In this document: positions 8,552 to 16,709 of the stretch, piece after piece
Layout of the letters: each line of letters begins with the position of its first letter
Position numbering within the stretch: position 1 is the first letter of the stretch
Origin: Alphaproteobacteria bacterium
GTDB lineage: Bacteria > Pseudomonadota > Alphaproteobacteria > Micropepsales > Micropepsaceae
Direction of reading: 5' to 3'
NCBI GenBank assembly: GCA_020852655.1
Contig: JADZAI010000054.1
Coordinates: forward strand, 1-64,000
DNA: 64,000 nucleotides
Made by a program: the position numbers and the translations under genes
Notes under the pieces: model-generated
What the model was told of the DNA's origin: nothing
Database searches by the model: none
The model's input: the letters and a program-made list of their open reading frames with translations, nothing else

Positions 8552-8609
8552 GGACGATGCAAGGCCGCGCGCGCTCGGCTATGGAAGCAGCATGAGGCAG
8601 CGGGGCAGC

Positions 8610-9707
8610 ATGAAGATCGCGGTCGTCGGGGGCGGGGTCGCGGGCCTCGGGACCGCCTGGCGCCTCGGCCAGGCCGGCGCGACGGTCACCCTCTTCGACG
8701 GCGGCGTCATCCCGGCCCGCGGCGGCGCCGCCACCTGGGCTTCGGGCGGCATGATCTGCGCACGGCTCGAGATGCGCGACGCACCGGCCCCGCTCAAGGC
8801 CTTCGCCCTGAACGCGCGTGCGGCCTGGCCCGGCTTTGCCGGTGAACTGGCGCGCAAGGCGCAGACCGAGACCGGATATGTCGAACGCGGGGCGCTCCAT
8901 GCCGTCTTCGTCGGCGAGCCTTTCCCGGAACCCGGCGAAGGCGTCGAGCTCATCGACGCCAACGCCGCGCGCGCCCTTGAACCGGGCCTGGCACCCGACC
9001 TGCGCGGCGCGTCCTGGGCGCAGGGCGAGGCCCATGTCGACCCGCGCTGGCTGGCCCTTGCGCTGGTGCGCGCCTGCCGGGCCGCCGGCGTGACATTCGC
9101 GCCCGGCACGCGCGTGCTCCGCCTCGCGCCGCATGGCGACGGGGTCGGTGGTGTGGTCACGGATAAGGGCCTGCTCCGTTTCGACCATGTCGTCCTCGCC
9201 GCGGGCGCGTGGACGAGCGAACTGCTCGCCGCCTCTGACCTCCCCGGCCCCCGCCTGCGCCCGGTCAAGGGCCAGATGCTCAGCCTCGCCGGCGGCGCCG
9301 CGCCGCCGGTGTCGCGCCTCGTCTGGGCGCCCGGCTGCTACATCATCCCGCACGCCGACGGCCACATCCTCATCGGCGCGACGCAGGAAGAGACCGGCTT
9401 CGACACCGGCCTCGACCATGCCGCCATCGACCGCCTGAAGGACCACGCCGTACGGGCCGTGCCGGCCCTCGCCGAGCTGCCCGAGATCGAGCGCTTCGCC
9501 GGTTTGCGGCCCGCTTCGGATGACGGCTTGCCGCTGCTCGGCGGCGTCGGCGTCGAACACCTCACCCTCGCCAGCGGCCAGTTCCGGAACGGCATCCTCC
9601 TCGCCCCGCTGATCGCCGATGCGGCGGCCCAGCATGCGCTCGAGAACCGGCTGCCGCCCGTCGCCCGGCCGTTCACCGCGGCACGTTTCACCGTCGCCGC
9701 GGCGTGA
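8610..9707 (+). CDS. FAD-dependent amino-acid oxidase (glycine oxidase / DadA-like, DAO family)
   Basis: A 365-residue DAO-family flavoprotein. The N-terminus MKIAVVGGGVAGLGTAWRL is the Rossmann FAD motif, and TLFDGG follows as the ribose-binding end. The C-terminal part has GLRPASDDGLPLLGG and LASGQFRNGILLAPLIA, the block that closes over FAD in ThiO/glycine oxidases. It likely oxidises glycine or another small amine to an imine, giving hydrogen peroxide. No thiamine genes are adjacent, so the thiO name is not assigned. An alternative ATG at 8592 would add six residues. Confidence 0.85.
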   Translation: MKIAVVGGGVAGLGTAWRLGQAGATVTLFDGGVIPARGGAATWASGGMICARLEMRDAPAPLKAFALNARAAWPGFAGELARKAQTETGYVERGALHAVFVGEPFPEPGEGVELIDANAARALEPGLAPDLRGASWAQGEAHVDPRWLALALVRACRAAGVTFAPGTRVLRLAPHGDGVGGVVTDKGLLRFDHVVLAAGAWTSELLAASDLPGPRLRPVKGQMLSLAGGAAPPVSRLVWAPGCYIIPHADGHILIGATQEETGFDTGLDHAAIDRLKDHAVRAVPALAELPEIERFAGLRPASDDGLPLLGGVGVEHLTLASGQFRNGILLAPLIADAAAQHALENRLPPVARPFTAARFTVAAA

Positions 9708-9745
9708 GCGCTTCCTGCAACTCTCCTTGAAAACACCCGGTACGC

Positions 9746-10162
9746 ATGGACGGCTTCATTCTCGACAAGCAGCTCGCCAACGACACGGTCTTCATCTGCG
9801 CCCTGCCGCGCTGCGACGTGCTGCTGATGGACGACGCGCGCTTTCCCTGGACGATCCTGATGCCGCGCCTGCCCGGCCTCGTCGAACTGCACGACCTCGA
9901 ACCGGGCGATCTTGCCGCTGTGATGCGCGAGGCGACCCTGGTCGGGCGGACGCTGAAGAGCCTGACCGGTGCCACCAAGATCAACACCGGCATGCTCGGC
10001 AACATCGTGCGCCAGCTCCACATCCACGTCGTCGCGCGCAAGGAGAGCGACCCGGCCTGGCCGGGGCCGGTCTGGGGCTCGGGCCAGCGCGTCCCCTACG
10101 TCCCGCGCTTCCGCGATGGCATGCGGATGAAGATCGCCGAAGCGCTGGGCGGCGTGGAGTGA
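9746..10162 (+). CDS. HIT-family protein
   Basis: A 138-residue member of the histidine-triad superfamily. The core motif is QLHIHVVAR (Q90, H92, H94): the first histidine is replaced by glutamine, as in a well-populated HIT subfamily that also carries the following DPAWPGPVWG. H92/H94 keep the catalytic pair. Probably hydrolyses a dinucleotide polyphosphate or nucleotide-phosphoramidate. The gene starts 38 bases after the oxidase and is likely in the same transcript. Confidence 0.88.
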   Translation: MDGFILDKQLANDTVFICALPRCDVLLMDDARFPWTILMPRLPGLVELHDLEPGDLAAVMREATLVGRTLKSLTGATKINTGMLGNIVRQLHIHVVARKESDPAWPGPVWGSGQRVPYVPRFRDGMRMKIAEALGGVE

Positions 10163-10364
10163 GGCCGCGTTGAGCGCGGCCGCCGGTTGCCCTATCCTCG
10201 CATGGTCCCCCGCTGGAGCGGAGGCGGTCTGCGGCCGCGACCGTGGAGTCCGCTCACTTCAAGGCGGGGGACGCCAACGCGGAACCGCGGCAGGCGCCGG
10301 GCGATCGCCGAGGCGCTTAGTGCCGTAGAGTAGGGCTTGCCGTAACCGAACGTCAGCCCGATAG

Positions 10365-10392
10365 TCCTCCGCAACAAAGAACATACGGAGGA
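10365..10392 (+). promoter_or_regulatory. Hairpin sequestering the P450 ribosome-binding site
   Basis: TCCTCCG at 10365-10371 is the exact complement of CGGAGGA at 10386-10392, which is the Shine-Dalgarno of the P450 gene starting at 10397. The 14-base loop lies entirely in the leader. Paired, it would hide the whole SD; something binding the loop or upstream leader could open it. This is inference from pairing alone. Confidence 0.4.
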
Positions 10393-10396
10393 AACG

Positions 10397-11653
10397 ATGG
10401 CGGCACTCACGGCGGATCGGCCTGCGGCGAAACGGGGTGAGGCCTGGTCGGTCCCGCTCGAAACGCTCGACCCCAGCGAGGGCACGCTCTACCAGCGCGG
10501 CCTGCTGCACGGCTACCTCAAGCGCCTGCGCCAGGAAGACCCGGTGCACTGGTCGCCCACCGGCCCCTCCGGCCCGTTCTGGTCGATCACCAAGTTCAAC
10601 GACATCGTCGCCATCGACAGCAACCACAAGCTCTTCTCGTCCGAGCGCGACATCACGGTCGGCGACCAGATGCCCGAGTTCGCGCCGACGAACTTCATCG
10701 CCGCCGACCCGCCGCGCCACGACGTCCAGCGCCGTTCGGTGACGCCCGCCGTCGCGCCCCAGCGCCTCGCCGACCTCGCCGCGTTGATCCGTGAGCGGAC
10801 GGCTGCGGTGCTGGATTCGCTGCCGCGCGGCGAGGTCTTCGATTGGGTCGACAAGGTGTCGATCGAACTGACCACGCAATTCCTCGCGACGCTCTTCGAC
10901 TTCCCGTGGGAGGACCGCCGCCTGCTGCCCTACTGGTCCGACATCACGACCTCCAGCGAGCAGACCGGCAACACCACGCTCCCCGCCGAGGAGCGCCAGA
11001 AGGTGCTCATGGAGTGCCTCAGCTATTTCATGCGCCTCTGGCAGGAGCGCGCCGAACAGCCGCCGAGATTCGATTTCCTCTCGCTGCTCGCGCACAACCC
11101 CGACACACGCGACATGCCGAAGAACCCGATGGAGTTCCTCGGCAACCTGATGCTTCTGATCGTCGGCGGCAACGACACCACGCGCAACTCGATGAGCGGC
11201 GGCGTGCTCTTCATGAACCAGTTCCCCGACCAGTGGGAAAAGCTCAAGGCCGATCCCTCGCTCGTGACCAACGCGGTCTCCGAGATCATCCGCTTCCAGT
11301 CGCCGGTCGCGCATATGCGGCGCACCGCGCTGGAGGACGTCGCGTTCGGCGGCAAGACGATCCGCAAGGGCGACCGCGTCGTCATGTGGTATGTCTCCGG
11401 CAACCGCGACGAGGACGTCATCGAACGGCCCGACGAGTTCCTCATCGACCGGCCGCGCGCCCGCCATCACGTCGCGTTCGGCTTCGGCATCCACCGCTGC
11501 ATGGGCAACCGCGCCGCCGAGCTCCAGATCCAGATTCTCTGGGAGGAGATCCTCAAGCGCTTCCCGAAGATCGAGGTCGTCGGCGAGCCGGAGCGCAACA
11601 TGTCGAACTTCATCCTCGGCTACACCAAGCTGCCGGTACGCATCCCGGCCTAG
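10397..11653 (+). CDS. Cytochrome P450, CYP153-like
   Basis: A soluble 418-residue P450. The I-helix oxygen-binding motif is GGNDTT (residues 257-262), the ExxR pair is E296/R299, and the heme-thiolate loop is FGFGIHRCMGN with C368. The sequences LIVGGNDTTRNSMSGG and LSNFI-type ending resemble CYP153 enzymes, which hydroxylate the terminal carbon of alkanes or fatty acids. The family call is from memory. No ferredoxin or ferredoxin reductase gene lies nearby, so electrons must come from proteins encoded elsewhere. GGAGGA precedes ATG 10397 but is paired in a leader hairpin. Confidence 0.9.
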   Translation: MAALTADRPAAKRGEAWSVPLETLDPSEGTLYQRGLLHGYLKRLRQEDPVHWSPTGPSGPFWSITKFNDIVAIDSNHKLFSSERDITVGDQMPEFAPTNFIAADPPRHDVQRRSVTPAVAPQRLADLAALIRERTAAVLDSLPRGEVFDWVDKVSIELTTQFLATLFDFPWEDRRLLPYWSDITTSSEQTGNTTLPAEERQKVLMECLSYFMRLWQERAEQPPRFDFLSLLAHNPDTRDMPKNPMEFLGNLMLLIVGGNDTTRNSMSGGVLFMNQFPDQWEKLKADPSLVTNAVSEIIRFQSPVAHMRRTALEDVAFGGKTIRKGDRVVMWYVSGNRDEDVIERPDEFLIDRPRARHHVAFGFGIHRCMGNRAAELQIQILWEEILKRFPKIEVVGEPERNMSNFILGYTKLPVRIPA

Positions 11654-11737
11654 TTGCGCTCACCGGTGTCATCCCGGGCGAGGCCGCCGCAGGCGTCCGA
11701 GACCTAAGGACCCAGGGGCCGCGCCGGCATGTGAGCG

Positions 11738-11790
11738 CCTTCCCCCGTAGGGGGAAGGTGGCCGATAGGCCGGAAGGGGGGCTCCGGCAT
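11738..11790. repeat. Short palindromic intergenic repeat (C/G-run type)
   Basis: CCTTCCCCC at 11738-11746 pairs with GGGGGAAGG at 11750-11758 around GTA, followed by a GGCCGATAGGCC palindrome and GGAAGGGGGGC. The same arm pair recurs at 16360-16400, so this is a copy of a dispersed element, placed between the P450 and transglycosylase genes. Confidence 0.65.
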
Positions 11791-11871
11791 AGAGCGTCCG
11801 TCGTGTCAGGAAGATGCGCAGCCCCCCTCTGGCACAGCCCTTGCGATCACTCTGCTCATGGGGCAGCTGCC

Positions 11872-12837
11872 GTGATCGAAAAGGCCGGGTCGACCGTCGC
11901 GTCGGTCGCGTTCGCCATTGAGCGGGCGAGCGCCAAGACGGGCACGGATTTCGACTATCTGCTGAAGACGGCGGTCCGCGAATCCAGCCTCGATCCTTCG
12001 GCGAAAGCGGGCTCTTCCTCGGCCGCGGGGCTCTTCCAGTTCATCGAGCAGACCTGGTTCGGCATGATCAAGAATCATGGCGCCGAGCACGGCCTGGGCG
12101 ATCTCGCCGAGCAGATCAGCCGCACCAAGTCCGGCCGGTACGTCGTTGCCGACCGGCAGGTTCGCCGCGACATTCTTGCCCTGCGCTACGACGCCGAGAT
12201 CGCCGCCACGATGGCCGGCGAGTTCACCAAGGAAAGCCAGGAGGCCCTCCGCTCCGATCTCGGCCGCGAGCCGACGGGGGGCGAACTCTACGCCGCCCAT
12301 TTCCTCGGCCCCGAGGGCGCCAGCGACCTCATCCGCGCCGCCCAGCGCGGCGAGGCCAGCGCCGCCGCGCTCTTCCCCGACGCCGCGCGCAGCAACCGCT
12401 CGATCTTCTACACGAAGAGCGGCGTCGCCCGGTCGCCGGCCGAGGTCCTTGCCGTCCTCACCGCCAAGCACAACAACGCCGACCTCCCCGACGCTCCCGC
12501 CGTCGCCGACGGCGTCATGCTCGCCCGCATCCGCGGCTCCTCCGACACCATGGACGACGTCGTGAAGGGCGACCACACGGCCGTCCCGCTCGGTCGCCCG
12601 ATCATGGACGACGGCAGCAGCGAAATCCCGCCCGCCGCGCTCGCCGCCTACACCTCGTCCTCGTCGCCCGCCGGGGCGAGCCTCGCCGACGCCAGCTTTA
12701 CCGGTGTCCAGACGCCTTTCATGGCCCAGCTTCTCGCCTCGCTCGACCCGATCCCCGACCGCGCCCGCGAGGCCATCTACCAGGCCGGCCTCGACCTCCG
12801 CCGTTCCCAGGACGACCGCCGCGACCGCGCCGCCTGA
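11872..12837 (+). CDS. Lytic transglycosylase (SLT-fold) protein
   Basis: A 321-residue protein from GTG 11872, the first plausible in-frame start before the domain. AVRESSLDP (catalytic E37) and AAGLFQF (53-57) are the two core SLT motifs for cleaving peptidoglycan glycan strands. A conserved block with GELYAAHFLGPEGASDLI follows, as in alphaproteobacterial muramidases. The C-terminal third is Ala/Ser/Pro-rich and low in complexity. No signal peptide is obvious from this start; an upstream in-frame GTG could add one, so export is uncertain. Confidence 0.82.
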   Translation: MIEKAGSTVASVAFAIERASAKTGTDFDYLLKTAVRESSLDPSAKAGSSSAAGLFQFIEQTWFGMIKNHGAEHGLGDLAEQISRTKSGRYVVADRQVRRDILALRYDAEIAATMAGEFTKESQEALRSDLGREPTGGELYAAHFLGPEGASDLIRAAQRGEASAAALFPDAARSNRSIFYTKSGVARSPAEVLAVLTAKHNNADLPDAPAVADGVMLARIRGSSDTMDDVVKGDHTAVPLGRPIMDDGSSEIPPAALAAYTSSSSPAGASLADASFTGVQTPFMAQLLASLDPIPDRAREAIYQAGLDLRRSQDDRRDRAA

Positions 12838-12908
12838 CGGAACGCGACAGGCAGCGGGGGAATGAGATAACCACACCCCGAACGGCCGGCGAACGGCGTT
12901 GAGGGGTC

Positions 12909-14069
12909 ATGCTTCAGGCAATCCGGACATGGTGGCCGCTGCTGCTGGGCGTGCTCGCCATGCAGCTCGGCAACGGCCTCCAGGCGACGAGCGTGGGCCT
13001 GCGCATCGATGCGGCGGGGTTCGGCCCGGCGGCCCTCGCGACCGTCTTGTCGGGCATGTATGTGGGCGGTGTCGTCGCCTCGGTGATCGGGCCGCGCTAC
13101 ATCGTCTGGATGCGCCACGTCCCGGCCTATGTGACGCTGGTGCTGCTCGCCGCGCTCGCGCCGGCCGCCTTCCTGGTGCGCGAGGATGTCGTCTTCTGGA
13201 CCCTCGCGCGCTTTGCCTTCGGCTTCGCGCTCTCCGGCATCTTCATCGTCATCGAGAGCTGGCTCAACGACTGCGTCGCCAATACGATGCGCGGGCGGGT
13301 CTTCGCGATCTACATTCTCATCCAGCTCGGCGGGCTGATGGCGGCGCAGTTCCTCGTGCCGCTCTTCGCCGGACATATCGACATCGCGATGCTCGCGGTC
13401 ATCGGCTTCGCGCTGCTCGCCATCCCGCCGGTGCTGCTGGGCCGCGCCCCGCGCCCCGCGGTGCGGCCTTATGTGCCGGCCTCGCTTGCCGCGCTGGTCG
13501 CGGCCTCGCCGGTCGGCGTTGCGGGCGCCGCCGTCTCGGGCTTCGTCTGGGCGGTGGTGATGGCGATGTCGCCGATCTACGCCCAGCGCTCGGGCTTCGC
13601 GCCTGAGGCGATCGCGCTCTTCGTCGCCGCGGCGGTCTTCGGCGGCCTCCTGCTCCAGGCGCCGATCGGCTGGCTCTCGGACCTCCGCGACCGCCGCCTC
13701 GTGCTCTGCTGGATGTCGGTGCTGGCCAGCGCCGCGGCCCTCGCGGGCATGCTGCTCGGCGGCAGCGACATCAGCGCGACGATCGCGATCCTCGCCTTCG
13801 GCGGGCTGACCTTCCCCTATTACTCGGTCGCGATCGCCCATGTGAACGACCGCGTCGAGCCGGCGCAGCGCGTCGCGGCGAGCGGGGCGATGATCCTGCT
13901 CTTCGGCCTCGGCTCGGTCGCCGGACCCGCGGCGACCTCGGCGGCGATGGAGACGGCGGGACCGGCCGGCTTCTTCGGCCTGCTCGCGGCCGTCACCGGC
14001 CTCTATGCGCTTTACGTGCTCTACCGCCTGGCGCTGGCGCGCCCGTCAGCGGCGGGCGAAGCGGCGTAG
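12909..14069 (+). CDS. MFS transporter, YcaD-like
   Basis: A 386-residue carrier with 12 hydrophobic helices. FALSGIFIVIESWLNDCVAN-type residues in helices 4-5 and TMRGRVFAIYILIQLGG resemble the YcaD-type MFS subfamily; WLSDLRDRR is the mid-protein copy of the loop motif. The substrate is unknown. ATG 12909 follows GAGGGGT. The gene's end overlaps the convergent EAL protein gene by 24 bases. Confidence 0.85.
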   Translation: MLQAIRTWWPLLLGVLAMQLGNGLQATSVGLRIDAAGFGPAALATVLSGMYVGGVVASVIGPRYIVWMRHVPAYVTLVLLAALAPAAFLVREDVVFWTLARFAFGFALSGIFIVIESWLNDCVANTMRGRVFAIYILIQLGGLMAAQFLVPLFAGHIDIAMLAVIGFALLAIPPVLLGRAPRPAVRPYVPASLAALVAASPVGVAGAAVSGFVWAVVMAMSPIYAQRSGFAPEAIALFVAAAVFGGLLLQAPIGWLSDLRDRRLVLCWMSVLASAAALAGMLLGGSDISATIAILAFGGLTFPYYSVAIAHVNDRVEPAQRVAASGAMILLFGLGSVAGPAATSAAMETAGPAGFFGLLAAVTGLYALYVLYRLALARPSAAGEAA

Positions 14070-15392
14070 GCCGAGACGCTCCATCAGCGTCGGCTTGATC
14101 GGCTCCGGCTTCACGCGCAGCGCGATGCGGCGGGCGAAGGCGTCGACCGCCTCCATGGGATCGGCAGCCTGCGCAGCCCCGGGCGCGGCAATTTCGGGCT
14201 CGGCCTCGAAGACCTGCTCCTCCATGACCATCGCCATGGCGGCCGCCTTCTTGCGCGGGCGCTCGATCAGGCCGGCGGTCAGCGGGGCGGAGGCGTCCAG
14301 GGCGCCCAGCTCCTCGCCGTCGACCTCGGGATCTTCCGACGGATCGGCTTCTTCCATCATTGCCGCCTCAACCGGCATCGCGCTCTCGTCAAACGCGTCG
14401 TCGTCGAAGCTGACGTCGAAGGCGTCCGCGTCGTCCTCATAGGTAAAGTCGGCGGGTTCCGGCGCGAGTTGTTCGACCAGCTTCGGGGCCGGGGCCGGCG
14501 GCGGCTCGACCGCGGCGGGCGCGACGAAGACCGGCGCCGCGGCAGGCGGTACCAGGCGGGGCTTCGGGCGGGCGGGCAGCGGGGCCGGGGCGATGACCTG
14601 TGTCTCGCCGCTCCATGTGCCGTCCCAGCCGAGCAGCGCCTCCAGGCTGGTCGGCTTGGCGACGAAGGCGCCCTGGATGGCGCCGAAGCCGAGCTTCACC
14701 AGCGCCGCCAGCGTCTTTTCCTGCTCCACGCCCACCGCGACCGACTGGAGGTCGTGCTTGTTGGCGAAGGCGAGGCGGCGGGCGATGCGGCCGCCGTCGA
14801 CCTTTCGGGCGATCTCGGCGAAGCGCATGATCGACGGGCCGCCGATCTTGATCTCGGTGAAGAGTTCCGGCGCGGTCTCCGCCGCTTCCAGCGGCAGCGA
14901 CCCGCCGCTGTCCAGTGCGACGCCGCAGCCGAACAGGCGCAAGCGCTCCAGCGCGGCGCGCACGACCGAATCCTGCGCCACCAGCGCCGCCTCCGGCGCC
15001 TCCAGTACCAGGCAGGTCGGATCGGCGCCGAGATCGTTCAGCGCCGAGAGCACGATCTCCGGTGCCGTGCCCGACTGGAGGTCCGAAGCGCCCAGATTGA
15101 CCGACACGCGCCAGTCGCGGCCGGCATTGCGGAAGGCGAGGGCGGCTTCCAGGGCGCGCCGCACCACGGCGTCCAGCAGCCGCGGGCTCTCGCCATGCGC
15201 CTCGACGAAGGGCAGGAAAAGCTGCGGCGTCATGGCGCCGAACGAGGGGTGGTTCCAGCGGACGAAGGCCTCGGCGGCCACGACGGCGCCCCCATCGACC
15301 TCGATCTGCGGCTGGAGGACGATGGCGAACTCATTCTCCGCGAACGCCCGGTCGAGATCCGACTTGGCGAGCGTCAAGGACTTGGCGAACAT
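14046..15392 (-). CDS. Degenerate EAL-domain protein with acidic Pro/Ala-rich tail
   Basis: Residues about 10-255 form an EAL fold. Several catalytic positions survive: E41 (in AEAF, not EAL), N99, E131, D161, K182, E223 and Q240. However, the second aspartate of the DDFG motif is S162, and the first glutamate of AEGVE is V220; both contribute to metal binding in active phosphodiesterases. It is therefore probably a c-di-GMP-binding or protein-interaction module. Residues about 265-400 are proline-rich and then strongly acidic (EDDADAFDVSFDDDAF), ending in a basic conserved tail (PTLMERLGLRRFARR). No membrane helix. It stands alone. Confidence 0.8.
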   Translation of the reverse strand: MFAKSLTLAKSDLDRAFAENEFAIVLQPQIEVDGGAVVAAEAFVRWNHPSFGAMTPQLFLPFVEAHGESPRLLDAVVRRALEAALAFRNAGRDWRVSVNLGASDLQSGTAPEIVLSALNDLGADPTCLVLEAPEAALVAQDSVVRAALERLRLFGCGVALDSGGSLPLEAAETAPELFTEIKIGGPSIMRFAEIARKVDGGRIARRLAFANKHDLQSVAVGVEQEKTLAALVKLGFGAIQGAFVAKPTSLEALLGWDGTWSGETQVIAPAPLPARPKPRLVPPAAAPVFVAPAAVEPPPAPAPKLVEQLAPEPADFTYEDDADAFDVSFDDDAFDESAMPVEAAMMEEADPSEDPEVDGEELGALDASAPLTAGLIERPRKKAAAMAMVMEEQVFEAEPEIAAPGAAQAADPMEAVDAFARRIALRVKPEPIKPTLMERLGLRRFARR

Positions 15393-15511
15393 GGGCGCGA
15401 GATTCCCCCGAGGCGAAACAGCGGTCGCGACTGTGGCGTTGCCCCGTTAGGATCGGGCAAAGTGCATCACCGCAAATCGCCAAAAGTTTTCTTCAAAAGC
15501 CCAGGACCCAG

Positions 15512-16312
15512 ATGACCGACCAACCCGCCGCCAAGGCCCCGGCAATCCCGCGCCCGGCCTCCACCATCCTGCTTACCCGCGACAGCGACGAGGGCGTGGA
15601 GGTCTTCATGGTGAAGCGCCACCACCAGATCGACTTCATGTCCGGCGCGCTCGTCTTCCCCGGCGGCAAGATCGCGCCCGGCGACAGCGACGCGCGCATC
15701 CGCACGCTCAGCGACGGCGCGGACGGCTTCGACGACGAGGAGTTGCCCTTCGCCGCCTGCGCCATTCGCGAGGCCTTCGAGGAGAGCGGCATCCTGCTCG
15801 CCCGCAAGGCCGCGACCGGCGAGATGCTGACCGGGCAGGAGACGCTCGACCTCGACCACCACCGCAACCCGCTCAACAAGGAAGAGCTCGGCCTCGCCGA
15901 CTTCCTGGAGCAGAACGGACTTCGCCTCGCGGTCGATCGCCTGGTCCGCTATGCGCGCTGGATCACCCCGGTGATGGTGCCGAAGCGTTTCGACACCTGG
16001 TTCTACCTCGCCGCCGCGCCGGAAGGTCAGCTCGGCGCTCATGACGGCCACGAAAGCGTCGACTCGACCTGGATCACGCCCAAGGCGGCGATGGCCGAGG
16101 GCTCCAAATGGTCGATCGTCTTCCCGACCCGGATGAACCTCATCCGCCTCCAGGAATCGCCGACCGTCGAAGCCGCGCTCAAGACCTCCGCCGCCCGCAA
16201 GGTGGAGATTTGCCTGCCGCGCCCCGAACGCATCGACGGCAAGCCCTTCATCCGCCTGCCCGTCGAAGCGGGCTACGGCGAAGTCCTCGAACCCATGGGC
16301 GCCCCGGGCTGA
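15512..16312 (+). CDS. Nudix hydrolase
   Basis: A 266-residue Nudix protein. The Nudix box starts at FPGGKIAPGD and, after an insertion of about 20 residues, continues as AIREAFEESGIL, giving the REx2EE metal site. The insertion within the box and the WITPVMVPKRFDTWFYLA block resemble the NUDT19/CoA-type subgroup, so an acyl-CoA or CoA diphosphatase role is plausible but unproven. It is divergent from the EAL protein gene, with 119 bases between start codons. Confidence 0.85.
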   Translation: MTDQPAAKAPAIPRPASTILLTRDSDEGVEVFMVKRHHQIDFMSGALVFPGGKIAPGDSDARIRTLSDGADGFDDEELPFAACAIREAFEESGILLARKAATGEMLTGQETLDLDHHRNPLNKEELGLADFLEQNGLRLAVDRLVRYARWITPVMVPKRFDTWFYLAAAPEGQLGAHDGHESVDSTWITPKAAMAEGSKWSIVFPTRMNLIRLQESPTVEAALKTSAARKVEICLPRPERIDGKPFIRLPVEAGYGEVLEPMGAPG

Positions 16313-16359
16313 CCGGCGCCCTTTCCCGCCGGGGGAGACAATCGCACATGCCGATTTCC

Positions 16360-16574
16360 CCTTCCCCCAGCGTGCCGCAGGCGTGCGGACCGGGGGAAGG
16401 TGCTCCCGAAGGGGGCGGAAGGGGGGCACAAAAAAAGCTGAAGTCGCGCCGGCGGCAGACCGTTATTGGCGCGCTGAAGCGCGCTTTATCCCCTTCTGTC
16501 GCTTCGCGACATCTTCCCCCGCACCGCTCCGGCTTCGCCTCCGCTGAGGGAAGAGGAGCTATAGGCGATTTCCC
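16360..16574. repeat. Cluster of decayed palindromic repeats in a 397-base intergenic region
   Basis: The region 16313-16709 has no gene. CCTTCCCCC (16360-16368) pairs with GGGGGAAGG (16392-16400) around an inner CCGCA/TGCGG hairpin. GCGCGC/GCGCGC (16469-16484) with a TGAA loop is followed by TTTAT and could act as a terminator for the Nudix gene. TGTCGC/GCGACA (16497-16511) has a TTC loop. The first unit shares arms with the element at 11738. Several repeat elements appear to have landed on one another. Confidence 0.65.
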
Positions 16575-16709
16575 CTGCCCGACGGGCGAAGGTCGACCCG
16601 GCGGGACCTGTGTCGTCGCCGTCCGCTGCCCGGAGCGTCAAGCGGTGCGACCCTTGCACCGCAGCATCGCGTCCCTAATCTACACCGAGACGCCATTCAG
16701 GAGCGCCCT

